From: Neobacillus citreus
Lineage (GTDB): Bacteria; Bacillota; Bacilli; Bacillales; Cytobacillaceae
Assembly: GCF_018343545.2 (NCBI RefSeq)
Contig: NZ_JAGYPE020000016.1
Location: 1 to 64,000, forward strand
Direction of reading: 5' to 3'
DNA: 64,000 nt
This document shows positions 43,493 through 53,004 of the stretch, in pieces. Position 1 is the first letter of the stretch, and every line of letters starts with the position of its first letter. A program made the translations under genes and the position numbers. The notes beneath the pieces were generated by a model. It was not told where the DNA came from. It did not search any database and saw only the letters and a list, made by a program, of their open reading frames with translations.

Positions 43493-44620
43493 ATGCGGTT
43501 TGAAGAACTACCAACACCATGTTATGTAGTCGATGAAGAGCTTGTTGAAAAGAATCTTAAAATCCTTAACGGCGTTATGCAGCGTACCGGAGCGAAGATT
43601 GTTTTAGCGCAAAAAGCTTTTTCTATGACAACAATGTATCCCCTCATTGGACAATATTTAAGTGGTACTACAGCAAGCGGTTTGTTTGAAGCACGGTTAG
43701 GCTACGAAGAAATGGGCAAAGAGAATCACGTCTTTGCCCCTGCATACCGTGAAGATGAAATCGATGAAATCATTTCGATTTGTGATCACATTATCTTTAA
43801 CTCTTTCTCACAGTTAGAAAAATTTAAGGATAAAGCATTAAAAGCCGGCAGAAAAGTGGGCTTGCGCATCAATCCAGAATGCTCCACTCAAATTGGACAT
43901 GCGATTTACGATCCATGTTCACCTGGTTCCCGTTTCGGCGTGACTAGAGAACTTTTCCACCCAGAATTGCTTGAAGGTGTGTCCGGACTTCATTTCCACA
44001 CCCTTTGTCAGCAAAACTCTGACGACCTAGAAACAACTCTTAATGCAGTGGAAGAAAAATTCGGAGAATGGCTTCCACAAATGGAATGGATCAACTTTGG
44101 CGGCGGCCACCATATTACAAGAGAAGATTACGATATTCCTAGACTAGAAGCTTGTATTAAGAGAATGCAAGAAAAATACGGCTTGGAAGTATATCTAGAG
44201 CCGGGAGAAGCGATTGCACTTAACGCTGGCTATCTGATTACATCTGTCCTTGATTTACACCAAAATAAAATGGATATCGCTATTCTTGATACGTCTGCAA
44301 CCTGCCATATGCCTGACGTATTAGAAATGCCTTACCGCCCTCCTCTCTTTGGTTCAGGCGAAGCAGGCGAGAAGCCGTATACATATCGTCTTGGCGGGCA
44401 AACCTGCCTGACAGGCGATGTGATCGGCGATTATTCTTTTGACCAACCATTAAAGAGCGGCGACCGCTTGGTGTTCGGCGATATGGCCATCTATACCATG
44501 GTTAAAAACACTACCTTCAACGGCATGGCACTTCCAGCCATTGCAGTAAAAGGCAAAGACGGCGATTGCAAAATCGTCCGCGAATTCGGCTATCAAGATT
44601 TTAAAATGCGACTAGCTTAA
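43493..44620 (+). CDS. nspC: Carboxy(nor)spermidine decarboxylase
   Basis: A 375-residue PLP enzyme of the alanine-racemase-fold decarboxylase group that turns carboxyspermidine or carboxynorspermidine into spermidine or norspermidine. The Schiff-base lysine lies in IVLAQKAFSM, the phosphate-binding glycines in NFGGGHHITR, substrate residues in EPGEAIALNAGY and the second active-site segment in DTSATCHMPDVLEMPYR. It starts one base after the dehydrogenase stop, so translation is coupled. A terminator follows directly, making a two-gene operon. Which polyamine is made cannot be told from sequence. Confidence 0.92.
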   Translation: MRFEELPTPCYVVDEELVEKNLKILNGVMQRTGAKIVLAQKAFSMTTMYPLIGQYLSGTTASGLFEARLGYEEMGKENHVFAPAYREDEIDEIISICDHIIFNSFSQLEKFKDKALKAGRKVGLRINPECSTQIGHAIYDPCSPGSRFGVTRELFHPELLEGVSGLHFHTLCQQNSDDLETTLNAVEEKFGEWLPQMEWINFGGGHHITREDYDIPRLEACIKRMQEKYGLEVYLEPGEAIALNAGYLITSVLDLHQNKMDIAILDTSATCHMPDVLEMPYRPPLFGSGEAGEKPYTYRLGGQTCLTGDVIGDYSFDQPLKSGDRLVFGDMAIYTMVKNTTFNGMALPAIAVKGKDGDCKIVREFGYQDFKMRLA

Positions 44621-44630
44621 AAAATATAGA

Positions 44631-44663
44631 AAAACCAGACTCGGGAGATGGGTCTGGTTTTTG
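44631..44663 (+). terminator. Intrinsic terminator of the polyamine operon
   Basis: Stem AAAACCAGAC / GTCTGGTTTT with an 11-base loop and T-run, ten bases after the nspC stop. The A-run on the left lets it also serve the convergent mmsA gene. Confidence 0.88.
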
Positions 44664-44774
44664 CTATTTTAACGCCATGGTATATGGTGGATTTTTTGGT
44701 CCCACTAAATTGATAAATAGTGTCCTTCATCTTGGCTCCCCTATGCTTTGGACAGCCTCTTCTAAATTTATAGC

Positions 44775-46304
44775 CTATTGGTTACTAGGAAATGAAAATT
44801 CTGTTTTACTTTCAACTTGCTTGGAATCGTTCCATCTTTCGGAGATGGTTTTGGATTTGGTAAAGAAGCGGACGGTGTCTGGGCCAAACATGTGTCCGTC
44901 GCCAAACTTGGAGCCCTTCCAGCCTCCGAAGTTATGGTAGCCAACCGGGATTGGAATTGGCACGTTGACTCCAACCATCCCTACCTCAATTTCTTCTGTG
45001 AATTTTCTCGCAGCTGCACCATTGTCTGTGAAAATCGTTACGCCGTTTCCGTATTCATGGTCGTTAATCAGCTGAATCGCTTCGTCTAGGCTGTCAACCC
45101 GTACGACAATCCGGGCCGGTCCGAATACTTCATCACGGTAAATTTTCATTTCTGGTGTGACACCATCTAAGAGGGTCGGCCCTAAATAAAAGCCCTTATC
45201 CGTTTCACTAATCTCTGGGTTACGCCCATCCACACAAAGCTGTGCCCCTTCGCTAAGACTTTCATTGATGGAACGGATGACCGCGTCTTTTGATTCCTGT
45301 GTAATGACAGCGCCAAAATCGGCTTCCTCATCGTTGTATGCTCCAACCTTGAGCTGTTCGACGCGGGTTTTTAATTTTTCTACAAACGCTTCAGCTGTCT
45401 TTTGGCCAACCGGCATTGCGACAGAAATGGCCATGCAGCGCTGGGAAGCAGAACCATATGCTGCACCAAGGAACGAAGTGACAGCTTGGTCTATATCAGC
45501 ATCCGGCATGATGACCATATGGTTTTTTCCGCCGCCAAACGCTGCCACTCGTTTATTATGGCGGGTTCCCTCATGATAAACATATTCCGCCACCCGAGTT
45601 GAACCGACAAAGGAAATAGCGTATACCTTAGGATGGTGCAGCAGCGCATCGACTGCCTCTTTGTCGCCATTAATAATCGTCCAGATTCCATCCGGCAGGC
45701 CTGCTTTTTTCCATAGGTCTGAGATAAACAAAGCTGAGTTAGGAACCCGCTCAGATGGTTTTAAAATAACTGCATTCCCGACAGCCACGGCCATTGAGGT
45801 CATAGCAAGCGGCACCATGACCGGGAAATTGAACGGAGAGATAGCCGCTACTACGCCTAACGGTTGTTTAATAGAGTACGAGTTAATCTTTCCGCCGACA
45901 TTAACGGAATACTCCCCTTTTAGAAGATGCGGCGCATTTAAAGCAAAGTCAACCGATTCAATTCCGCGTAAAATTTCCCCTTTAGCATCAGATACGGTTT
46001 TGCCACTTTCTAATCCAATCATGTTCGCTAATTGGTTGATTTCCTGAAGTAATAGATTTCTAAAATTAAAGATTACCTCCGCTCTTTTCGCAACAGAAGT
46101 TTTTTTCCACGCTGGAAATGCTTTATTCGCAATCTCCACCGCCTCATTGACTTCTGCTTCCGAAGCTAGTGGACAAAGAGCTGTCACTTCGCCTGTTGAC
46201 GGATTATAAACCTTTGCAAACCGTTCACTCTGTCCTTCTTTCATTTCACCGCCGATAAAATGTGTTAATGTTTTCGCTGCAGTTTCAATATTTGTTGTCA
46301 TCAT
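44775..46304 (-). CDS. mmsA: CoA-acylating methylmalonate-semialdehyde dehydrogenase
   Basis: A 509-residue aldehyde dehydrogenase that converts methylmalonate or malonate semialdehyde to propionyl- or acetyl-CoA. Evidence: HFIGGEMKEG start, the substrate-site AISPFNFPVMVPL, NAD-site SFVGSTRVAEYVY and the catalytic Cys in GSASQRCMAISV typical of the CoA-dependent branch (MmsA/IolA). It is the last gene of gntP-mmsB-mmsA on the minus strand. Together they suggest uptake of a 3-hydroxy acid such as 3-hydroxyisobutyrate or 3-hydroxypropionate, its oxidation by MmsB, then CoA acylation here. The ATG at 46304 follows AAGGAGG. Confidence 0.92.
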   Translation of the reverse strand: MMTTNIETAAKTLTHFIGGEMKEGQSERFAKVYNPSTGEVTALCPLASEAEVNEAVEIANKAFPAWKKTSVAKRAEVIFNFRNLLLQEINQLANMIGLESGKTVSDAKGEILRGIESVDFALNAPHLLKGEYSVNVGGKINSYSIKQPLGVVAAISPFNFPVMVPLAMTSMAVAVGNAVILKPSERVPNSALFISDLWKKAGLPDGIWTIINGDKEAVDALLHHPKVYAISFVGSTRVAEYVYHEGTRHNKRVAAFGGGKNHMVIMPDADIDQAVTSFLGAAYGSASQRCMAISVAMPVGQKTAEAFVEKLKTRVEQLKVGAYNDEEADFGAVITQESKDAVIRSINESLSEGAQLCVDGRNPEISETDKGFYLGPTLLDGVTPEMKIYRDEVFGPARIVVRVDSLDEAIQLINDHEYGNGVTIFTDNGAAARKFTEEIEVGMVGVNVPIPIPVGYHNFGGWKGSKFGDGHMFGPDTVRFFTKSKTISERWNDSKQVESKTEFSFPSNQ

Positions 46305-46314
46305 TATTTCCTCC

Positions 46315-47223
46315 TTACGATTGTGATACAGTCTGTAATGTATTTAGTTCCTTTACCTTTAAATAAACCGAGGACATATCCATAGGCCCATAGCCTTCTT
46401 CGGCTGCCTTTGTATAAAAATCAATCAATAGATCACCGATTGGCAGTGAACCGCCGCTTTCGACTGCCATTTGTTTGGCCAGCTTCAAATCTTTCAACAG
46501 AAGATTGGTAGAGAATCCACCTTCATAGTTATTTTTCGCAATAAAACTTTTGTAGTTTCGCTCGTAAACTCTGCTTTGGCCGAAACTTACACTAAGAACA
46601 TCATAGATGGTATCCGGGTTGACTCCAAGTTGCTCGCCAAGTGCGACTCCTTCTGCCACGGCCTGTGTATAAAAACCAATCATTAAATTGTTTAAAAGCT
46701 TAATCACTGTCCCTACTCCAGGACCTTCTCCTAAGTGGAAAAGATTCTCCCCAAGGACCTTTAGAACAGGAAGAGATTGCTCATATACCGGCTTTTCTCC
46801 GCCTACCATAATGGTAAGCGTGCCGTCAATCGCTCCGGAAACGCTTCCACTTACAGGCGCTCCAAGATAGCTAATTCCTTTTTCCTTGGCTTTTACATAT
46901 ACCTTTTCATTCAGTTGCGGGGAGATTGTACTAAAATCAATGATAGTCAAGGATGAATGGCCATTTTCGATGATGCCAGTTTTACTTAAGTAGACCTGCT
47001 CTACTACTTGCGGTGTTGGCAGACTGGTTAAAACATAATCCACCTGTTTCACCAGCAGCTCTGCCGGCACTCCTGTTTGTCCCCCTGCCTGGTGAAATTG
47101 CTCTTCAGCATTAGGATTGGTATCCGTTCCATAAACGGTATATCCTGCTTTTACTAGATTGATTGCCATTGGAAGTCCCATATTCCCTAGTCCAATAAAG
47201 GCAATTGTTTTCTTTTGCTCCAT
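46315..47223 (-). CDS. mmsB: 3-hydroxyisobutyrate dehydrogenase family
   Basis: A 302-residue beta-hydroxyacid dehydrogenase, NAD-dependent. The Rossmann motif is IAFIGLGNMGLPMAINLVKA; the substrate-binding APVSGSVSGAIDGTLTIMVG and the catalytic Lys in IKLLNNLMIG follow. Located ten bases upstream of mmsA, whose product would take the semialdehyde it makes. Other family members act on tartronate semialdehyde or 3-hydroxypropionate, so the gene name rests on the mmsA partner. AGGAGG precedes the ATG at 47223. Confidence 0.88.
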   Translation of the reverse strand: MEQKKTIAFIGLGNMGLPMAINLVKAGYTVYGTDTNPNAEEQFHQAGGQTGVPAELLVKQVDYVLTSLPTPQVVEQVYLSKTGIIENGHSSLTIIDFSTISPQLNEKVYVKAKEKGISYLGAPVSGSVSGAIDGTLTIMVGGEKPVYEQSLPVLKVLGENLFHLGEGPGVGTVIKLLNNLMIGFYTQAVAEGVALGEQLGVNPDTIYDVLSVSFGQSRVYERNYKSFIAKNNYEGGFSTNLLLKDLKLAKQMAVESGGSLPIGDLLIDFYTKAAEEGYGPMDMSSVYLKVKELNTLQTVSQS

Positions 47224-47241
47224 GAAGATCCCTCCTATTTT

Positions 47242-48579
47242 TTAATAAAAGATTGTATAAAGTATGACCGCTAATACTAAAGCAATCATCGGTAAAACAA
47301 CGCTAAGAATAAAGATTGGCTTGTAGGCCTGCTGGTGTGTTTCATTACATACGGCTCTTATGGTTGTAACGACATAGCCGTTATGCGGAAGCGAGTCCAA
47401 TCCGCCTGATGCAAGCGAGGAAATACGGTGCATCGCTCCAGGGTCCATACCTTGTGCTCCGTAGATCGGTGCCAGAATAGGCAGGGCAATTCCAAGTCCG
47501 CCTGACGCTGAACCTGTGACGCCGGCAATGATGGTGACTGCAGCCGCCAAGCCTGCATATGCCATCCCCGGCATACCGACAAGCGAATCAACAATCGCAT
47601 GAAAGGCCGGAGCCTCTTTCGCTACAGAACCGAAACCGACCACGGCACAAATATTGGCCGTTGCAACAATCGCGTTTTCACTTCCTTTGCCAAAAATAAG
47701 GCCGTACTTGCGGGAATACTTATTCATAAATACTAACGCTGTTGCAACCCCTGTGAATAAGGCAAGCAAGGCTGCAGCCGTTGGCGACATAAATTTGGAA
47801 CTGATATTTAACACCGCAACCACCACGATTAAAGGCAGTATGGCGAGGCAAATATTCGGCAATTCCTTTTTCCCTCCATCAGCTTCAATCGTTGCCGCTG
47901 TTTCTGCCATTGCTGAACCTGACGCACCAGCACCCGGCAGCTTAAACACCTCACCATTTTTCACTGCATTGCTGACCATAAACTTTAACCAATAACCTCC
48001 TGCCACCATGATAAAGATACCAATTAGGTAGCCGATTAGACCGCCAGCCGTCGGTTGTGTGTGAAAAAACTGCATCGGAATCAGGTTCTGAACCTCCGGT
48101 GATCCAGGTGATGTCATCGTAAAGGAAATCGATCCAAACACGATGGCACCCGGGATAAAACGATGGGGCAAGTTTGCCACTTTAAATAAAGAAACTGCAA
48201 TCGGATAGACGGAAAATCCGACAATCGCAATGCTAACTCCGCCATACGTCATGAGTGCACACGCTGCGACAACGGCAAAGACCGCCCGTTTGGCGCCAAC
48301 TTTCACCTTTACCCATTCCGCGATGGCATCCGCGGCTTTTGTTTCCTCCATCACCTTTCCAAAAATAGCTCCCAGCAAATAAACGAGAAACCAGGAAGAA
48401 AAGTAGCCGACGAATCCACCCATATAACTATCAGTAAGCGCTTTCTCTAAAGACAGCCCACTTGTTAGAGCAAGAATCACCGAGCATACCAACGCAGCGA
48501 TAATGATATTAACTCCGCGCATCGTTAAAATAACTAATAGAATTAATCCGATAAAAAAGCCAATAAAGCTAATGACCAC
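47242..48579 (-). CDS. GntP-family permease
   Basis: A 445-residue membrane protein of the gluconate:H+ symporter (GntP) family with 12 or more hydrophobic segments. Recognisable by GGVSIAIVGFSVYPIA, GSISFTMTSPGSPEVQNLIP and the C-terminal GGLDSLPHNGYVVTTI. It starts with GTG at 48579 behind AGGAGGTG. First gene of the mmsB-mmsA operon and directly preceded by a -24/-12 promoter. The likely cargo is the hydroxy acid used by MmsB, not gluconate, since no gluconate kinase is near. Confidence 0.88.
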   Translation of the reverse strand: MVISFIGFFIGLILLVILTMRGVNIIIAALVCSVILALTSGLSLEKALTDSYMGGFVGYFSSWFLVYLLGAIFGKVMEETKAADAIAEWVKVKVGAKRAVFAVVAACALMTYGGVSIAIVGFSVYPIAVSLFKVANLPHRFIPGAIVFGSISFTMTSPGSPEVQNLIPMQFFHTQPTAGGLIGYLIGIFIMVAGGYWLKFMVSNAVKNGEVFKLPGAGASGSAMAETAATIEADGGKKELPNICLAILPLIVVVAVLNISSKFMSPTAAALLALFTGVATALVFMNKYSRKYGLIFGKGSENAIVATANICAVVGFGSVAKEAPAFHAIVDSLVGMPGMAYAGLAAAVTIIAGVTGSASGGLGIALPILAPIYGAQGMDPGAMHRISSLASGGLDSLPHNGYVVTTIRAVCNETHQQAYKPIFILSVVLPMIALVLAVILYTIFY

Positions 48580-48615
48580 CTAGGCACCTCCTATTTTGTA
48601 CTTGTCTTTTTATAA

Positions 48616-48631
48616 TGCAATTATTGTGCCA
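48616..48631 (-). promoter_or_regulatory. Sigma-54 (SigL) -24/-12 promoter
   Basis: On the minus strand TGGCAC, five bases, TTGCA: a full match to the sigma-54 consensus TGGCAC-N5-TTGC(A/T). It lies 37 bases before the gntP start, and the gene upstream encodes a sigma-54 activator. Confidence 0.88.
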
Positions 48632-48669
48632 ATCTCCACGTGTTAGAAAATATAGAATTATCAAACAAA

Positions 48670-48714
48670 AACCGTATAAAAGATTAGACAAAATGCCTAA
48701 TCTTTTATACGGTT
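48670..48714 (-). terminator. Terminator of the activator gene; possible activator site
   Basis: Perfect 18-bp arms (48670-48687 and 48697-48714) with a 9-base loop and a T-run on the minus strand. The activator stop codon lies inside the stem. It is also about 40-80 bases upstream of the -24 box, where an enhancer palindrome would be expected. Confidence 0.8.
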
Positions 48715-50556
48715 GTCTATTTTCTTATACACTTCATTCTTAAATCCCTTTAATTTGTTATACAAAGTAGCTCTGGATATTCCCAGGCGATTTGCCGCCT
48801 TCGTTTTATTTCCGTTTTCTTCTTGAATGATTCTTAGGTATAGCTCTTTTTCGTGGTTTTGTTTTACTTTTTCCAAAGAATTTAGATTGCTAATCTTGTT
48901 AGCTGTATCCTGTAAATTCGCTTCTATCTTCTCCTTAGGTAGATTCGAATCCAGAAAATATCGTTTAAAGTCATCATAATAAATGCAGTTCCCATCCACT
49001 AGTGTAATTAATCGCTCCAAGGCATTCACCAATTCCCTAATATTGCCCTTCCATTCATAATTCATCATCGCCATGACGGTTTCTTTACTAATATCCTTAA
49101 TGGGAATATGATGTTTTTGACAAATAGACTTCATATAATGGCCAATTAAAAGTGGAATATCTTCTTTTCTTTCCCTTAACGGCGGAATGTAAATAGGAAT
49201 AACATTCAAACGATAATATAGATCTTCTCGAAATTTATTTTCTTCCACCATTTCATGAAGCGGCCGATTCGTCGCAGCAATCAAACGAAAATCAACCGAT
49301 ATCGGTTTTGTGGCGCCGACTGGTTCCACTTCCCGTTCTTGCAGGACCCTTAAAATTTTCGCCTGCATCTCTAACGGCATGTCCCCGATTTCATCTAGAA
49401 AAATCGTCCCTTTATGTGCTAAAAGAAATTTCCCTGGCTTCCCCTTTTTCCTTGAACCTGTAAAAGCGCCTTCTTCATATCCAAATAACTCGGATTCAAG
49501 CAATTGTTCGGGTATGGACGAGCAGTTGACACTAATAAAAGGTCCATCTTTATAACTGCTTATGGAATGGATGGCTTTCGTAAAGATTTCCTTACCCACC
49601 CCGCTCTCCCCGGTAATCAAAATGGTGGCTGGAGAAGCGGCAGCGCGGCGTGCCATATTTTTGGAATGGATAATGCTCTTGCTTTCTCCTATAACATCGT
49701 TAAAGGTAATGGGTTCTTCCTTTGGCTTCGGCTGCACAATAGATAATGTCTTTAGTCCAGTCTGATTGTGCAATTCCTGAATTTTATCAAAAATATGATA
49801 TAACTCAGAAACTCCGCGAAATACCAAAATCCCTATTCCACCGATGATTTTATTATTTTTCCATATTGGAATTCGGTGGGCCACCACTTCCTGCCCTTTT
49901 AAAAATTGAACTTGGTTGTGTTCAGGAATTCCGGTTTGCAGAACAATATGCAGACGGGTCGCATCAATGACATTGATAATATGCTGACCAATCGCCCAGT
50001 CTCTCTCGACACCCAGATAGCTGGAGTAGGCCTTGTTAATCATCTTTACATATCCATGTTCATCCACAACCACAATACCTTCGTAAATATTATCAAAGCT
50101 GACATGGAACCATTCGGCAGTATTTTCGAGGAGCTGCAGCTTTTGATAGATTTGGGAGAATCCATCTTGAATGTTGTTTTTCGTTAACATCCCTATTAGT
50201 ACATTGTCGCGGTCGACGACGGGTACGCTAGTCTTACTCATTAGTGAAATGTCAGAAAGAATTTCATTATAAGCAAGAGGTTTGACGCTGCTGTCATAAT
50301 ATTGTTCGATTGTTTCCTCCAGTGATACACCTTGGACAGCAGCCTTCATCACCATTGCTACCGATAACTCCCCTAAATAACGCTGATGCTGATCGACAAT
50401 AGCTACTTCATTTTGTTTCGCTGATAGAAAAAACTCCGCCGCCTCTTTCAACGTGGCAGTATAGGGCAAAGCATGGAAATCTGTCGTCACCCACCGGCCA
50501 GCCTCAAGCAGCTCGTGATGAAAAAGGTCATCCTGTTCAACTAAATGATCTCTCAC
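48697..50556 (-). CDS. Sigma-54-dependent activator with CBS and PAS domains
   Basis: A 619-residue enhancer-binding protein. Residues ~10-140 hold two CBS motifs (VAIVDQHQRYLGELSVAMV, VPVVDRDNVLIGMLTKNNI), ~155-270 a PAS domain (DNIYEGIVVVDEHGYVKMIN), ~305-545 the AAA+ core with Walker A GESGVGKE, GAFTGS (contacts sigma-54) and FLDEIGDMP, and the C terminus a Fis-type helix-turn-helix (NKTKAANRLGISRATLYNKL). GTG 50556 is chosen because GGGGAGTGG lies just upstream. It should activate gntP-mmsB-mmsA. CBS domains suggest control by an adenine nucleotide or similar ligand, and PAS by the pathway substrate. Confidence 0.9.
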   Translation of the reverse strand: MRDHLVEQDDLFHHELLEAGRWVTTDFHALPYTATLKEAAEFFLSAKQNEVAIVDQHQRYLGELSVAMVMKAAVQGVSLEETIEQYYDSSVKPLAYNEILSDISLMSKTSVPVVDRDNVLIGMLTKNNIQDGFSQIYQKLQLLENTAEWFHVSFDNIYEGIVVVDEHGYVKMINKAYSSYLGVERDWAIGQHIINVIDATRLHIVLQTGIPEHNQVQFLKGQEVVAHRIPIWKNNKIIGGIGILVFRGVSELYHIFDKIQELHNQTGLKTLSIVQPKPKEEPITFNDVIGESKSIIHSKNMARRAAASPATILITGESGVGKEIFTKAIHSISSYKDGPFISVNCSSIPEQLLESELFGYEEGAFTGSRKKGKPGKFLLAHKGTIFLDEIGDMPLEMQAKILRVLQEREVEPVGATKPISVDFRLIAATNRPLHEMVEENKFREDLYYRLNVIPIYIPPLRERKEDIPLLIGHYMKSICQKHHIPIKDISKETVMAMMNYEWKGNIRELVNALERLITLVDGNCIYYDDFKRYFLDSNLPKEKIEANLQDTANKISNLNSLEKVKQNHEKELYLRIIQEENGNKTKAANRLGISRATLYNKLKGFKNEVYKKIDNRIKD

Positions 50557-50831
50557 TGATTCCACTCCCCATATTCGTATATGACTAATTTCGACACAGG
50601 TTGGCAATATTCCTATATTGGAAACTCAAAAGATTCCTATTTCCCCCTCCCCCATAATTTAATAAATTTTTAATACCTACTTAATAGCCCGTTTAGCCTG
50701 ATTGGCTATGATTATCTTGTCGGCCGTTTCATTGCGAAGCGGCTGCTGATATATGATAATAACAGTATCAACGCTGGATGATAATAAGATTTTTATAAGC
50801 AAAAGAATTTCAAAAGAAAGCAGTGGAATCG

Positions 50832-52289
50832 ATGTCCATTAAATTAAGGCTTGTATTATCCAATCTCGCCATGATTCTTGTGCCGATTATCTTTGTTTGC
50901 TTATCCGCCGTATTAGTCGCGTTACTGTTTAAAACGGATGTTAAAGAATTGCGGGCAATCTACCTCCCTCCGGAGCATTACAAGAAAATATCAGATAAAA
51001 ATCAGTTTTTTATTGATTTGCACAAGGAAACCTTGAAAAATCCCGGGCTGTTCATGGATCCAGCTTATCTCGAAAATCTTGACAGCCAATTAAATCAAAA
51101 GGCCGATACCTCTTTAATTGTAAGAAAAAGCAAGCACATCATATATTTACCCGAAAAATTAAAAGACTTGGACAAGAGTGAACTACCGCCATTTGGCCTC
51201 TTCCGGGAAATCGAACCGGTTGAGCAGGTAAATCACCAATTCGTTTCGATAAAAAAGCTGGATTTCTATTATCCTGATGGTTCCGAGGGCTCCTTGTTTT
51301 TTGTCAAGGACGCAAGCGGCGTGACCAAATTCGTGCGGACCTTCTTCCCTATTTTATTTACCTTATTAATTCTGGTTTTAATCGGCACGAATGGACTACT
51401 GACCTATTATGTCTCCAAAAGCATTATCCGCCCAATCCGCGGAATGCAAAAAGCTGCCCAGCGCATGAAGGAAGGAGACCTCAGCATCCCGATTCCTGTT
51501 TACTCCAAAGATGAAATCGGCCAGCTTGCCTTGGGCGTCGAGGAAATGCGGGTTAGGTTAAAGGAATCGATTGAAACGCAGCTAGCGTATGAGGAAAACC
51601 GTAAAGAGCTGATTGCCAACATTTCTCATGATTTAAGAACACCAATCACGACCATCAAAGGGTACATGGAAGGAATCCGCGACGGAGTTGCCAACAGCCC
51701 GGAAAAAATGGACCGTTACATGCAGACGATTCTTTCGAAAGCAAACGAGCTCGACCGGATGATTGAAGAACTCTTTTTGTACTCTAAACTGGATTTGCAG
51801 CGTCTTCCTTTTCATTTTGAAAAGATTCACTTCGACCACTATTTGGAGGATTTTGTTGAAGAGCTTCGTTTTGATGTGGAAGGAAAACGGGTTGATATTA
51901 ACTTAAACATCGAAAAATCTGGGGATTATCAAGTGATTGGAGACCGTGAGAATTTGAAAAGGGTCATCACCAATATTGTCGATAATTCCTTGAAATACAT
52001 TGATAAACCGGACAAAGTGTTGTCCTTTCATTTATCTACAAACGATTCCTATGTTCTTTTTAAAATGACAGATAATGGACCTGGAATCCCGAAAGAAAGT
52101 TTATCCTTAATATTTGACCGTTTTTATCGTGCCGATTCGGCGCGGGGAACGGACAAAGGCGGAAGTGGCCTGGGCCTATCGATTGCGAAACGAATTATTG
52201 AAGAGCACCAGGGGTCCATCTGGGCGGAAAGCCAAGAAGAACATGGAACGACGATACTTTTCACGTTGAAAAAGGCGGGTGTTGAGTAG
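50832..52289 (+). CDS. Sensor histidine kinase
   Basis: A 485-residue membrane kinase with a TM1 near the N terminus (LVLSNLAMILVPIIFVCLSAVLVALLF region), an extracellular sensor of about 130 residues, TM2 near 180-200, a HAMP domain (IRPIRGMQKAAQRMKEG), DHp box ISHDLRTPITTIKGYM with the phospho-His, and ATP-binding boxes DNSLKYI, DNGPGIP and GGSGLGLSIAKRI. The start is the ATG at 50832, or GTG at 50823; the ribosome site is weak. Its stop overlaps the response-regulator start by one base. A bcrC-type gene follows, hinting at a cell-wall stress signal. Confidence 0.9.
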   Translation: MSIKLRLVLSNLAMILVPIIFVCLSAVLVALLFKTDVKELRAIYLPPEHYKKISDKNQFFIDLHKETLKNPGLFMDPAYLENLDSQLNQKADTSLIVRKSKHIIYLPEKLKDLDKSELPPFGLFREIEPVEQVNHQFVSIKKLDFYYPDGSEGSLFFVKDASGVTKFVRTFFPILFTLLILVLIGTNGLLTYYVSKSIIRPIRGMQKAAQRMKEGDLSIPIPVYSKDEIGQLALGVEEMRVRLKESIETQLAYEENRKELIANISHDLRTPITTIKGYMEGIRDGVANSPEKMDRYMQTILSKANELDRMIEELFLYSKLDLQRLPFHFEKIHFDHYLEDFVEELRFDVEGKRVDINLNIEKSGDYQVIGDRENLKRVITNIVDNSLKYIDKPDKVLSFHLSTNDSYVLFKMTDNGPGIPKESLSLIFDRFYRADSARGTDKGGSGLGLSIAKRIIEEHQGSIWAESQEEHGTTILFTLKKAGVE

Positions 52290-52975
52290 TGAAACGCATC
52301 TTAATTATTGAAGATGATAAAAGTATTGCCGAGCTTGAACGGGATTATTTAGAAATAGAGGGTTTCTCGGTTGAAATTGCTTTCACTGGAGATGCCGGAC
52401 TAAAAAAAGCACTGGCGGAGGATTTTGACCTCGTGCTGCTCGACCTGATGCTACCGGGAGTAGACGGGTTCCAAATTTGCAAGACAATCCGAACCGAGAA
52501 AGACATCCCCATCCTGATGGTTTCGGCGAAAAAGGAAGATATCGATAAGATTCGTGGTTTGGGGCTTGGAGCAGACGATTATATAGTCAAGCCGTTTAGT
52601 CCGAGCGAGCTAGTGGCACGAGTAAAGGCGCATCTGTCCCGTTACCAGCGACTAATCGGCAAGGTGCCACAGAATGACAGCATCCTAATCCGCGGCCTTC
52701 GGATCGACCAAACGTCAAGAAAGGTATATATAAACGACGAAGAGATTATTTTTACCACCAAGGAATTCGATGTATTAACCTTTCTGGCCCTAAATCCAAA
52801 CCGTGTCTTCAGCAAGGAGCAATTATTTGAACGGGTATGGGGGCTCGATTCCATGGGCGACATTTCCACCGTCACTGTCCATATCCGAAGGATTCGCGAA
52901 AAGATTGAAACCGACCCATCCAACCCCCAATATATCGAGACGGTTTGGGGTGCAGGGTATCGGTTTAAAGGGTAA
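52289..52975 (+). CDS. OmpR/PhoB-family response regulator
   Basis: A 228-residue regulator. The receiver has the acidic pair IIEDD, the phosphorylated Asp in LVLLDLMLPGVDG and the Lys in YIVKPFSP. The C-terminal winged helix spans about 130-228 and ends in VWGAGYRFKG. It begins with GTG overlapping the kinase stop, so the two are translationally coupled, and bcrC follows after 29 bases in the same direction. The pair may respond to undecaprenyl-cycle or antibiotic stress, judged only from that neighbour. Confidence 0.93.
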   Translation: MKRILIIEDDKSIAELERDYLEIEGFSVEIAFTGDAGLKKALAEDFDLVLLDLMLPGVDGFQICKTIRTEKDIPILMVSAKKEDIDKIRGLGLGADDYIVKPFSPSELVARVKAHLSRYQRLIGKVPQNDSILIRGLRIDQTSRKVYINDEEIIFTTKEFDVLTFLALNPNRVFSKEQLFERVWGLDSMGDISTVTVHIRRIREKIETDPSNPQYIETVWGAGYRFKG

Positions 52976-53004
52976 TCTAAAGATACATCATTAGGAGGGT
53001 CATC

